A stretch of DNA of 64,000 bases from the NCBI RefSeq assembly GCF_007066085.1, contig NZ_CP041405.1:1736001-1800000 (forward strand), given 5' to 3'. Both the position numbers and the translations under genes were made by a program. Positions 56,350 through 64,000 of this stretch are shown piece after piece. The notes below the pieces were generated by a model. That model worked only from the letters and a program-made list of their open reading frames with translations, was not told the DNA's origin and made no database searches. Source of the stretch: Paenibacillus thiaminolyticus (GTDB lineage: Bacteria; Bacillota; Bacilli; Paenibacillales; Paenibacillaceae). The number at the start of each line of letters is the position of its first letter. Within the stretch, counting starts at the first letter, position 1.

Positions 56350-58203
56350 TCATGCCTCTTCTTGTTCCGCCAGCAACTCGTAGACGACAACCGGCTCCGC
56401 TTTGCCCTTCAGCTTGAGAGGCCCCACCTCGGACATGTTGAACCGGCTGCCAAGGCGGCTCACCGTTTCTTCCCCGACAAGCAGCTGTCCCGGCTTCGCT
56501 TGGGATTCCAAGCGGGCGGCGGTGTTGACCGTGTCGCCAATCGCCGTGTAATCGAGCCTGAGCGCTTCCGAGCCGATGTTCCCGACGACCGCTTCGCCGC
56601 TCTGAATCCCGATGCCGAACTGAACGGCGATATCCTTCGCTCCCAACGTCTGCTTCAACAGCTCCGCCCGCCTCACCAAGCTCAACGCGGCTTGAAGCGC
56701 ATGTTCTTCATGCCGTTCCAGCGGATAGGGAGCGCCGAAGATCGCCATGACGCCATCGCCGATGAACTTGTCCAGCGTTCCCTGGTGGCGGAAGATGACG
56801 TCGGCACAGGCATGCAAATATTGATTGAGCACCTGGATCGTCTCCTCAGGGGCCAGCCGTTCCGAGAGCGGAGTGAACCCTCGAATATCGATGAACATGA
56901 CGGTAATATCGCAGCGCGTTCCGCCGACCCGAATCGGCTCCCTGGATCGCAGCAGCTCCGTTACGACGGCAGGCGACACGTACCGCCCGAACAGCTCTTC
57001 CACCTGCTGGCGCGCCCGCCGTTCCTCCCGGCTGCGATAGGCGAGAAGCAGCGTATAGGAGGCGGTCATCCCGCATATTTCCGTGAAATACGGAATGAAT
57101 ACCGAACCGGTCTCATAGACCGCGATCCAGATCACCGTATAGAGGGCGGCAAGCAGCACCGCGCATCCTGCTCCCAGCACGCCTCGGACACGGTTCCCGC
57201 ACCATGCGGCAGCGGCGATGCCCACGGCGAGCGCGAGCACGCTCCAGCCGAAGGGAGCTTCCTTATAGAAGCGCCCCTCCAGGAGCGATTGAACCATATT
57301 CGCATGGATCTCCACACCGTGAAGCGTCATCGTCCGGCTGAGCGGCGTCATATGCTTGTCGCTGAGCGAGGTCGCATATGGGCCGATGAGGACCGTCGTA
57401 TCTTTGTAATACCCGGCATCGACGACGCCGGTCAGCACATCGATGAACGACTGGCGATCATAGCCGTTCAGTTCGCTTTCTCCATAGCCGTAAGCGGAAG
57501 TGAAGAAATCGGTCGCTACCTGATGCCGGGCATCCGTCGGAATCGGCTTGTCCCCCCGCAGCCAAATCTGCTTCTCCTCTTCCCAACGGATTCGTTCCCC
57601 TTCGGGCAGCATCCGGTTCGCGAGCAGTACGTCAAGCGATGGAATCAGCTCGCCGTTCTCGTCGCGCAGCCCGAGCGTCATATGCCGGATGACCCCGTCC
57701 GGATCGGGAAGCACATTCACATGGCCCAGCTGCTCTTCCTGCACATGGAGAGACGCGGCCGGCCGATCGACGCGCTCGACGAGCAGCGATTCCGCATCAG
57801 GCTGACGGGATTGCAGGGTGACCTGAACCGGCAGGTAGACTTGCGGATAGCGCTCCAACTGTTCCGACAGCAGCGCATCATCCCGCTTATCCGCAGCCGG
57901 ATCGATGAGAAGCAAGTCCAGCGCCACCGACTTGGCTCCCGCTTCCATAAGATTGTTGATCATATCTGCATATACGCTGCGCGGCCAAGGAAATGGCCCC
58001 AACTGATTCAGGGACTCTTCGTCAATCGCAATAATTTTGATCCGATCGTCGGGAGCCTGCTCCGCCACGCTCTTGGTGCGCAGCGCATCGCGAAGGGCGT
58101 GCTCCGCCATCTGGAACGTGCCCCCGGTTCCGAAGCCGTACACATACACCGCAATGATGGTGACGAGGGCCGCGATCCCGAGCGGAATTCCGTAATTCTT
58201 CAT
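56350..58203 (-). CDS. CHASE2-domain class III adenylate cyclase
   Basis: A 617-residue protein. ATG 58203 follows GGGGAGGG. An N-terminal helix precedes an external CHASE2 sensor (about 35-330, KIIAIDEESLNQLGPFPWPR; TVLIGPYATSLSD), three C-terminal helices (about 335-410), and a cyclase domain (about 430-600). Catalysis residues are all there: metal Asp (MFIDIRGFT; GDGVMAIFG), adenine-type Lys (DKFIGD) and Asp (AIGDTVNTAARLE), and Asn/Arg in NTAAR. It should make cAMP, which is unusual in Firmicutes. It heads the FecR-NHL-YkuD operon. Confidence 0.92.
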   Translation of the reverse strand: MKNYGIPLGIAALVTIIAVYVYGFGTGGTFQMAEHALRDALRTKSVAEQAPDDRIKIIAIDEESLNQLGPFPWPRSVYADMINNLMEAGAKSVALDLLLIDPAADKRDDALLSEQLERYPQVYLPVQVTLQSRQPDAESLLVERVDRPAASLHVQEEQLGHVNVLPDPDGVIRHMTLGLRDENGELIPSLDVLLANRMLPEGERIRWEEEKQIWLRGDKPIPTDARHQVATDFFTSAYGYGESELNGYDRQSFIDVLTGVVDAGYYKDTTVLIGPYATSLSDKHMTPLSRTMTLHGVEIHANMVQSLLEGRFYKEAPFGWSVLALAVGIAAAAWCGNRVRGVLGAGCAVLLAALYTVIWIAVYETGSVFIPYFTEICGMTASYTLLLAYRSREERRARQQVEELFGRYVSPAVVTELLRSREPIRVGGTRCDITVMFIDIRGFTPLSERLAPEETIQVLNQYLHACADVIFRHQGTLDKFIGDGVMAIFGAPYPLERHEEHALQAALSLVRRAELLKQTLGAKDIAVQFGIGIQSGEAVVGNIGSEALRLDYTAIGDTVNTAARLESQAKPGQLLVGEETVSRLGSRFNMSEVGPLKLKGKAEPVVVYELLAEQEEA

Positions 58204-58403
58204 CCCAGCCCTCCCCTTGGCTGTCAAAATAAAAATATGCCCATATATTCAATTATCGTGGCGTTAACCTATAACATTGTAGAACGAGGAATGCAATCTT
58301 GGCAATGACACGAACCCCACTCGAGCTTGCTTATACCGCCGTCCCTTTATGAAAAGAAAAAGGTTGAGGTTTACATGAATTTTGCGCAAATGTATTTTTC
58401 CAT

Positions 58404-58435
58404 AAAATAAAAAAAATCCCTGCTCTAGGCAGGGA
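58404..58435 (-). terminator. Terminator after ferredoxin
   Basis: On the minus strand TCCCTGC and GCAGGGA (7-bp stem, 5-nt loop, 58417-58435) are followed by a long T-run. Confidence 0.88.
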
Positions 58436-58464
58436 CAAGCTTACTCTATGTTGATGCAACGCAG

Positions 58465-58731
<267 letters not shown>

Positions 58732-58834
58732 TCATGGTTCCTCCGTAATCAATATAATACAAACAGGGTGGAAATTCAAACGAAATCCTCGTTTTTGTCG
58801 CGCCCCCACGCGGATTTCCGATGCCGGGGCAGCC

Positions 58835-60154
58835 TTAATCGGAACCGTTGCCCCCATCTTCCTGGCGTAGAAAATCCGTCTGCAGGGAAGTCCCTCTTAC
58901 TTTGTGATTCCGCAGCAGCGCCGAAGGATCATCTCCCAGCATGCCCAGGGTGACGAGCGCGTTCTCCCCGTACTTGTCCCGGATCCGGTCCATCGCCTGG
59001 ATTAGCTGCTCCCGCTTCGGCTGCTGCTCGAAGTCGAACAGATCGAGCTGAACCGCCGCCTCCTCCTTGGCCACCATGTTCTGACCCGTAATTCCGAGCA
59101 GCCGTATCGGCCGCTCCTCCGGCCAATGCTGCTCATACAGGCGCCAGGCTTCTTCCAGCAGGCGGGCCGCATCGTCCGTAGGCGATTCCAGCGTCGCCGA
59201 TCGCGTAATCGTCTTCATCTCCGGCGTGCGGATCGTGATCTGAACCGTCTGGGCCATCAGCTGCTGCCTGCGCATGCGGCGGGCCACCTGATCGGCCAGA
59301 TTCAGCAGCACTCGGCGGACATCCTCCTTCGCGGTCACGTCCTGCGGCAATGTCGTCGTATGTCCGACAGACTTGTTCGGCTCCCGTTCCGGGCGAACGG
59401 GCCCTTCATCCAGCCCATTCGCCGCCCGCTTCATCCAATGGCCCTGCACGCCGAACAGCGAGACGAGACGTGCTTCATCCGCCTGCGCCAGCTCGCCGAT
59501 CGTGCGGATGCCCGATCGCGACAACTTCATGGCCGTCTTCTGGCCGATGCCGAACAGTTCGCCGCACGGCCTGCTCCAGAGCAGCTTCGGCACATCCCGG
59601 ATGCGGAGCACCGTAATGCCGTTCGGCTTCTTCATATCCGAAGCCATCTTCGCCAGCAGCTTATTCGGCGCGATGCCGATCGAGCATGGCAGCGACAGCT
59701 CGCCGCGGATGCGCTGCTGCAGCTCATTCGCAATCTCAAGCGGCGTGCCGAATAACTTCGAGCCGCTAATATCCATATAGCATTCGTCAATGGAGACGAC
59801 TTCAACCAATGGGGTATAATCGCGCGCAATAGCAATAAATGCCTGCGAATAACGCCGGTACAGATAGAAATCCGGGCGGATCAAGACAAGCTGGGGACAT
59901 AGACGCAGGGCCTGCTTCACGAGCATGCCTGTGCGAATGCCTCTCTTCCGCGCCGCGTAGGAGCAGGTTACGATAATTCCTTTGCGCAGCTCGATGCTGC
60001 CCGCGACGGCCGTCGGCTTGCCCCGGTACGTCTCCGGGTCCTCGGCTTCATGAACGGAACAATAGAACGCGTTCATATCCACATGGAGGATGACACGGCC
60101 CTTCGGCGGATAATGCCGCTCGACCCGGTCACGCGCCTCTTCCTTACCGCCCAT
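58835..60154 (-). CDS. dinB: DNA polymerase IV (Y family)
   Basis: A 439-residue protein. ATG 60154 was chosen behind GGTGAGAGG. Palm motifs HVDMNAFYCSVHEAEDP and SIDECYMDISGS carry the metal Asp/Glu; the thumb has IGIAPNKLLAKMASDMKKPN and the little-finger domain is C-terminal. It performs translesion synthesis. A LexA-like box 68 bp upstream suggests SOS control. Confidence 0.93.
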   Translation of the reverse strand: MGGKEEARDRVERHYPPKGRVILHVDMNAFYCSVHEAEDPETYRGKPTAVAGSIELRKGIIVTCSYAARKRGIRTGMLVKQALRLCPQLVLIRPDFYLYRRYSQAFIAIARDYTPLVEVVSIDECYMDISGSKLFGTPLEIANELQQRIRGELSLPCSIGIAPNKLLAKMASDMKKPNGITVLRIRDVPKLLWSRPCGELFGIGQKTAMKLSRSGIRTIGELAQADEARLVSLFGVQGHWMKRAANGLDEGPVRPEREPNKSVGHTTTLPQDVTAKEDVRRVLLNLADQVARRMRRQQLMAQTVQITIRTPEMKTITRSATLESPTDDAARLLEEAWRLYEQHWPEERPIRLLGITGQNMVAKEEAAVQLDLFDFEQQPKREQLIQAMDRIRDKYGENALVTLGMLGDDPSALLRNHKVRGTSLQTDFLRQEDGGNGSD

Positions 60155-60221
60155 TCCTCTCACCTTTCTTCCCTCATGGAAGTGTTCAACTACTCATGCA
60201 GGAATAGCTGCACTCCGATCC

Positions 60222-60235
60222 AGAACAACTGTTCT
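60222..60235. promoter_or_regulatory. LexA-like SOS box of dinB
   Basis: AGAACAACTGTTCT contains GAAC-N4-GTTC, the core of the Firmicute LexA box, about 68 bp upstream of dinB. Confidence 0.7.
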
Positions 60236-60324
60236 AGGTACATTTTACCGCTTTCTCCATGCCAATACAACCGGATCAATTGCCGGCGCCGCCGAAATTA
60301 CGGACTATACATCCTCTTTTCGGA

Positions 60325-60333
60325 TGCTATAAT
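60325..60333 (+). promoter_or_regulatory. Extended -10 promoter of cimA
   Basis: TGCTATAAT (TGnTATAAT) lies about 60 bp upstream of the cimA start; no good -35 is seen at the normal distance, which fits an extended -10 element. Confidence 0.5.
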
Positions 60334-60391
60334 AGGAAAATATAGTTTCGGTACTGTATCGTCCGTGTACTAAAATAAGGGGGTTTCGAGT

Positions 60392-62005
60392 ATGTCGACA
60401 TTCGTTTCCATTTTTGATACTACGCTGCGCGATGGCACCCAGGGCGAAGGAATCAGCCTGTCCGCGGATGATAAAATTAAAATTGCGCGAAAGCTGGACG
60501 CCTTCGGGGTGTCTTATATTGAAGGCGGCATTCCGGGCAGCAACGGCAAGGACATCGAGTTCTTCAAGCGGGTCAAGTCGTATTCCTGGCAAGCGAAGTT
60601 GACAGCCTTCGGCAGCACCCGCCGCAAAATGTCGCTGGCCGAGCAAGACGTGAGCCTGAACCGCATCATTGAAGCGGGCGTTCCCGCAGCGACGCTTGTG
60701 GGCAAATCCTGGGATTTCCACGTTCATACGGCGCTGGAGACGACGCTGGAAGAGAATCTGTCCATGATCTCGGACTCTATCGCCTACTTGAAGCGGGCCC
60801 AACTGGAAGTGATGCTCGATGCGGAGCATTTCTTCGACGGCTACAAACATAATCCCGACTACGCGCTGGCCGTGCTTCGTACCGCCGAGGAGGCAGGAGC
60901 CGACTGGGTCGTCATGTGCGATACGAACGGCGGAACGCTGCCGCACGAGATCGCCAGCATCGTCCGGGACGTCAAGAGCCATGTCAACATTAAGCTGGGC
61001 ATCCATACGCATAACGATTGCGAATTGGCTGTCGCCAATACGCTGGCTGCCGTGGAAGCCGGGGCGACCCAGGTTCAAGGTACGATGAACGGCTACGGCG
61101 AGCGGTGCGGCAATGCCAATCTGTGCTCCATCATCCCGAATCTTCAATTGAAGATGGGATACTCGTGCGTCTCCGCAGATCAGCTTAGCCAATTGACGTC
61201 GGTCTCACGGTACGTCAGCGAGATCGCCAATGTCAACATGCCGGTTAACCAGCCTTACGTCGGCAACGCCGCCTTTGCTCATAAGGGAGGCATCCACGTA
61301 TCGGCGATTTTGAAGGATTCGCGCACGTACGAGCATATAGAACCGGAACGGGTCGGCAACAAGCAGCGGGTGCTCGTCTCGGAGCTGGCTGGCCAGAGCA
61401 ACGTATTGTCCAAGGCGCAGCAGCTCGGCTATGAGCTGGATGCCAGCAATCCGAATACGCGCGCCATTATCGAGCGCATCAAGGAGCTGGAGCATCAGGG
61501 ATACCAATTCGAAGGCGCAGACGCCTCACTCGAATTGCTGCTCCGTCAGGCGACCGGGACACATGAGGAGCCGTTCACCTTTGCCTCCTTCAAAATGCTC
61601 GTCGAGAAATCGGCCGATCGCTCCGTCAATTCTGAAGCGATCGTGAAGCTGAATGTCGGCAATGAGACCGTGTACATGGCAGCCGAGGGCAACGGTCCGG
61701 TGAATGCGCTTGACAACGCGCTTCGCAAAGCGCTCGTCCGCCACTACCCTTTTATTGAAGATATGCATCTTACAGACTATAAAGTACGCGTACTGGACGA
61801 GAATGATACGACAGCCGCCAAGGTGCGGGTGCTCATCGAGTCGACCGATTCCCATAATACATGGAGCACGGTCGGCGTATCGAGCAACGTCATTGAAGCG
61901 AGCTGGGAGGCTCTCGTGGACAGCATCCGCTATGCGCTCATCGGAAAAGAGAAGCTCGAGCTCGCGCCCGAGCGCAGAGAGCCGCTGGGGCTCGTTAATC
62001 ATTAA
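60392..62005 (+). CDS. cimA: (R)-citramalate synthase
   Basis: A 537-residue enzyme of the isopropylmalate-synthase family: HMGL-like TIM barrel (FDTTLRDGTQGEGISLS; IHTHNDCELAVANTLAAVEAG; NGYGERCGNANL) and a C-terminal LeuA-type regulatory domain (about 395-525). TQGEGIS and the split barrel fit the CimA subfamily. It makes citramalate from pyruvate and acetyl-CoA for threonine-independent isoleucine synthesis. No T-box precedes it. Confidence 0.93.
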   Translation: MSTFVSIFDTTLRDGTQGEGISLSADDKIKIARKLDAFGVSYIEGGIPGSNGKDIEFFKRVKSYSWQAKLTAFGSTRRKMSLAEQDVSLNRIIEAGVPAATLVGKSWDFHVHTALETTLEENLSMISDSIAYLKRAQLEVMLDAEHFFDGYKHNPDYALAVLRTAEEAGADWVVMCDTNGGTLPHEIASIVRDVKSHVNIKLGIHTHNDCELAVANTLAAVEAGATQVQGTMNGYGERCGNANLCSIIPNLQLKMGYSCVSADQLSQLTSVSRYVSEIANVNMPVNQPYVGNAAFAHKGGIHVSAILKDSRTYEHIEPERVGNKQRVLVSELAGQSNVLSKAQQLGYELDASNPNTRAIIERIKELEHQGYQFEGADASLELLLRQATGTHEEPFTFASFKMLVEKSADRSVNSEAIVKLNVGNETVYMAAEGNGPVNALDNALRKALVRHYPFIEDMHLTDYKVRVLDENDTTAAKVRVLIESTDSHNTWSTVGVSSNVIEASWEALVDSIRYALIGKEKLELAPERREPLGLVNH

Positions 62006-62029
62006 TCCTTATCACGGACAAGACGAAGA

Positions 62030-62080
62030 GGGGGCTATCCCATACGTAGTTTTTAGCTACATTGAGATCGCCCCCGGCTT
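62030..62080 (+). terminator. Imperfect long hairpin after cimA
   Basis: GGGGGCTATCCCATACGTAG and GCTACATTGAGATCGCCCCC pair with mismatches around TTTTTA, 25 bp past the stop. The words resemble sequence near 48390-48435, so it may also be part of a repeat. Confidence 0.55.
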
Positions 62081-62100
62081 TCTTAGAGCTCGACATTCCG

Positions 62101-62467
62101 AAAACTGCACGGTTTCTCAAGATACGTTGATTCGGTAGGCAAAATCCTGTACAAATACAGCAATTCGATAGGGACAACTTCACCTGAAAGGGAATCCTGT
62201 AAAACTGCAGCAATTTCACCCGTTTCTCTTCGACTTAGCTCAAAAGGGCCTAAAATGATGTAGCTGTGCAGCAATTCCTCGAAATGTGGACTCATTGAGC
62301 CGAAATTCCTGTAAAATAGCAGCAATTCCCTCCACACGTTTAAGCCCCACGAGGCAACGATGCTTCCTGAAGGCAATGATGTCTCCAGAAGGCGATGACG
62401 CTCTGAATGCCAAGTTTCGGTTAGGTAATCACCCCTCCGAAAAAAACAGGGGTTTTCCAACAGCCTG
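62101..62467 (-). repeat. Dispersed repeat, copy 4 (367 bp, reverse orientation)
   Basis: The reverse complement matches copy 1 in merR nearly end to end, from CAGGCTGTTGGAAAACCCC to GTGCAGTTTT. It is about 19 bp longer, the size of one minirepeat (CATCATTGCCTTCAGGA type). It lies between cimA and the ResA-like gene; 62468-62718 shows no gene. Confidence 0.85.
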
Positions 62468-62718
62468 ACTACAGCATGAATTTGAGCCCATGCAATCAAT
62501 AGAAGGCAAAAATCGATGTTAATGGTGTGATTTTGCAACAATTCGATAAATTATCACCACAAAGACCGTAAATTGCTTCATTAGTACAGGGTTTGACAGC
62601 CTATCCAACTTATCCATCTTTCAACTCTTTTCCCGCCTCTTTATTCTCTGTTGTCCCGTCTTGCTGCTCATCCTTATGACAGCCAATGGAACAGCCTCTT
62701 TTCGATAACCGCCAGGTA

Positions 62719-63282
62719 TTAGTCAATCACCTTTTCGATGGCCTTTTCCAATTCCTTCGGCGGACGCAGCCCGATGAACAACTCCCGGATGACACCGTTT
62801 TTGTCAATCAAAATATTGGTCGGAAAAGCGATGCCGTTATACAGCTTATAGGCCTCCCCCTTCTCATCCCATAGCACCGGGTTGACCATCCCGTACTGTT
62901 TCACGAACTCCTTCGCTTTCTCCTTCGTATCATAATTCGTCACATTGACCGCCAGAAGATCGAGCTTATCCTTATATTGGGCATGCAATTTGACAAGATC
63001 GGGCGCTTCTGCCTGACATGGCGTGCACCAGGAGGCCCAGAAATTCAAAAATATCGGTTTATCCTGCTTGCCGCCCACCTTATATTTCGTTCCATCGGCC
63101 GTCTCTAGCGTGAACGAAGGCGCCAGCTTCCCTACTTGCGGCCCCGTCTCCGTTGGCAGGGCAACTTCGCCCGAGCCTTGCCTCATGTCGCTCGAAGAGA
63201 CGGAGGACTGGCTTAGATTCTGCCACACCCCGAAGAGAATGAACAGTACGCCAACAATAAGCACGCCTGCACTTTTTTTCAT
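62719..63282 (-). CDS. TlpA/ResA-like thiol-disulfide oxidoreductase
   Basis: A 187-residue membrane-anchored thioredoxin-fold protein: N-terminal helix (about 5-22), WCTPC active site (FLNFWASWCTPCQAEAPDL), and cis-Pro AFPTNILID. It faces the outside and may reduce disulfides of cytochrome c, spore or other proteins. It stands alone. Confidence 0.9.
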   Translation of the reverse strand: MKKSAGVLIVGVLFILFGVWQNLSQSSVSSSDMRQGSGEVALPTETGPQVGKLAPSFTLETADGTKYKVGGKQDKPIFLNFWASWCTPCQAEAPDLVKLHAQYKDKLDLLAVNVTNYDTKEKAKEFVKQYGMVNPVLWDEKGEAYKLYNGIAFPTNILIDKNGVIRELFIGLRPPKELEKAIEKVID

Positions 63283-63530
63283 TTACGGATTCTCTCCTTT
63301 AAATGTTCAACTAAATGTTCAACGTTATTGATCAATTTCGTTGCCGGGCTTCGCATGCCGGCCAGGCAAGTCTGAACATGTGCTTTTATATGTATTGTAC
63401 CCTTTTTCTACATAAAATACGATCCTTGCGGCCCTCCGCCCGCTGGTATGACTCCATCCTTCCCTGGGAATAGTAACGACGTGCTTGCAATAATTGCTCT
63501 CTAGAAATTACGCAGGAAAGGAACCTGATC

Positions 63531-64000
63531 ATGGCCAAACAACGCAGCTCCTCCCTATGGCTCGAATATACGGCGATTGCCACCGTACCGCTTGTGCTCG
63601 TACTGGGCAACTCGATGCTTGTTCCCATTTTGCCGGAGGTCAAGCGTCATCTGCATCTGACTCAGCTGCAGACCAGTCTCATCATTACGTTGTTCTCCGT
63701 ATCGGCGGGCTTGATTATTCCGATCGCAGGCTACTTGTCGGATCGCTTCGGACGCAAAGCGATCATCATCCCTTCCCTCATCGTATATGGGGCGGCAGGT
63801 ATCGTCACCGGCCTCGGGGCGTTATGGGAATCCTACGGCATCCTGATCGGGTTCCGCGCGGTCCAGGGCCTGGGCGCGGCCGGTACAGCCTCGATCGCGA
63901 TGGCGCTCGTCGGCGATTTGTACAAGGACGCTCAGGAGAGCCAGGCTTTGGGCCTGATCGAAGCCTCCAACGGCACTGGCAAGGTCATCAGTCCGATACT
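63531..64000 (+). CDS. MFS multidrug transporter, 3' part outside window
   Basis: The first 156 residues of an MFS transporter of the DHA1 (Bmr/TetA-like) group. ATG 63531 follows GGAAAGG. Motif A is [38 protein letters not shown] is motif B-like. Substrate unknown. Confidence 0.85.
   Translation, partial: MAKQRSSSLWLEYTAIATVPLVLVLGNSMLVPILPEVKRHLHLTQLQTSLIITLFSVSAGLIIPIAGYLSDRFGRKAIIIPSLIVYGAAGIVTGLGALWESYGILIGFRAVQGLGAAGTASIAMALVGDLYKDAQESQALGLIEASNGTGKVISPI

Noticed and set aside
56362-58308. Long plus-strand frame (about 650 codons) opposite the CHASE2 cyclase
   Set aside because: Low-complexity composition with no motif; the minus-strand cyclase has all catalytic residues.
60180-60391. 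T-box leader before cimA
   Set aside because: No specifier loop, T-box sequence or terminator is seen; only a LexA-like box and an extended -10.

Overview
The window looks like a chromosome segment of a spore-forming Firmicute of the Paenibacillus type. The evidence is moderately high-GC core genes with AGGAGG-type ribosome sites and frequent TTG/GTG starts, homologues of Bacillus/Paenibacillus genes (YhaN/YhaO, YkvI, YjcZ, RelQ-type alarmone synthetase, CimA, PyrD), an M-box Mg2+ leader, a cre box, and collagen-like BclA/BclB spore-surface proteins. I do not assert a species. No rRNA or CRISPR array is visible; there is one tRNA-Leu.

Layout. 1-4.55 kb: a minus-strand polysaccharide-modification cassette (deacetylase, SGNH lipoprotein, MBOAT acyltransferase), a terminator, and an OmpR/HK two-component system. 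4.6-9 kb: an AT-richer accessory stretch with a TetR regulator and two matching operators, an APH-type kinase, small hypotheticals, a secreted SH3 protein and an ECF sigma factor. 9.1-13 kb: L-serine catabolism, with a YheO/DauR-type regulator divergent from an orphan PTS EIIC and sdaAB-sdaAA, and a cre box and paired palindromes between them. 13-17.7 kb: a dehydrogenase behind a classic 19-bp-spacer MerR promoter whose merR gene is broken by a dispersed repeat, then mgtC and a truncated mgtE under an M-box leader.

17.7-23.7 kb: an island of insertion-sequence remnants around two collagen-like genes. They share an almost identical 5' module but carry unrelated C-terminal heads, and each follows a decayed family-2 glycosyltransferase. 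A prolyl-4-hydroxylase-like gene lies just downstream and a tRNA-Leu marks the edge. 24-46 kb: housekeeping and transport genes, including the SbcCD-like YhaN/YhaO pair, a GGDEF protein, an ABC-2 exporter, an RsmF-like methyltransferase, a pseudouridine synthase, a MacAB-like efflux operon and an MFS/ArsR pair. 47.4-48.3 kb: a cluster of the dispersed repeats. 48.6-58.2 kb: alarmone synthetase, PyrD, and an operon CHASE2 adenylate cyclase - FecR protein - NHL/stalk protein - YkuD L,D-transpeptidase. The rest holds ferredoxin, DinB with a LexA box, citramalate synthase, another repeat copy, a TlpA/ResA protein and the start of an MFS gene.

The most interesting units are the collagen-like/hydroxylase module, the CHASE2-FecR-NHL-YkuD operon, the repeat family that disrupts merR, and the multi-element Mg2+ leader with a cysteine-rich mini-ORF. 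Frameshifts in yhaN and in a glycosyltransferase may be real or may be consensus errors.
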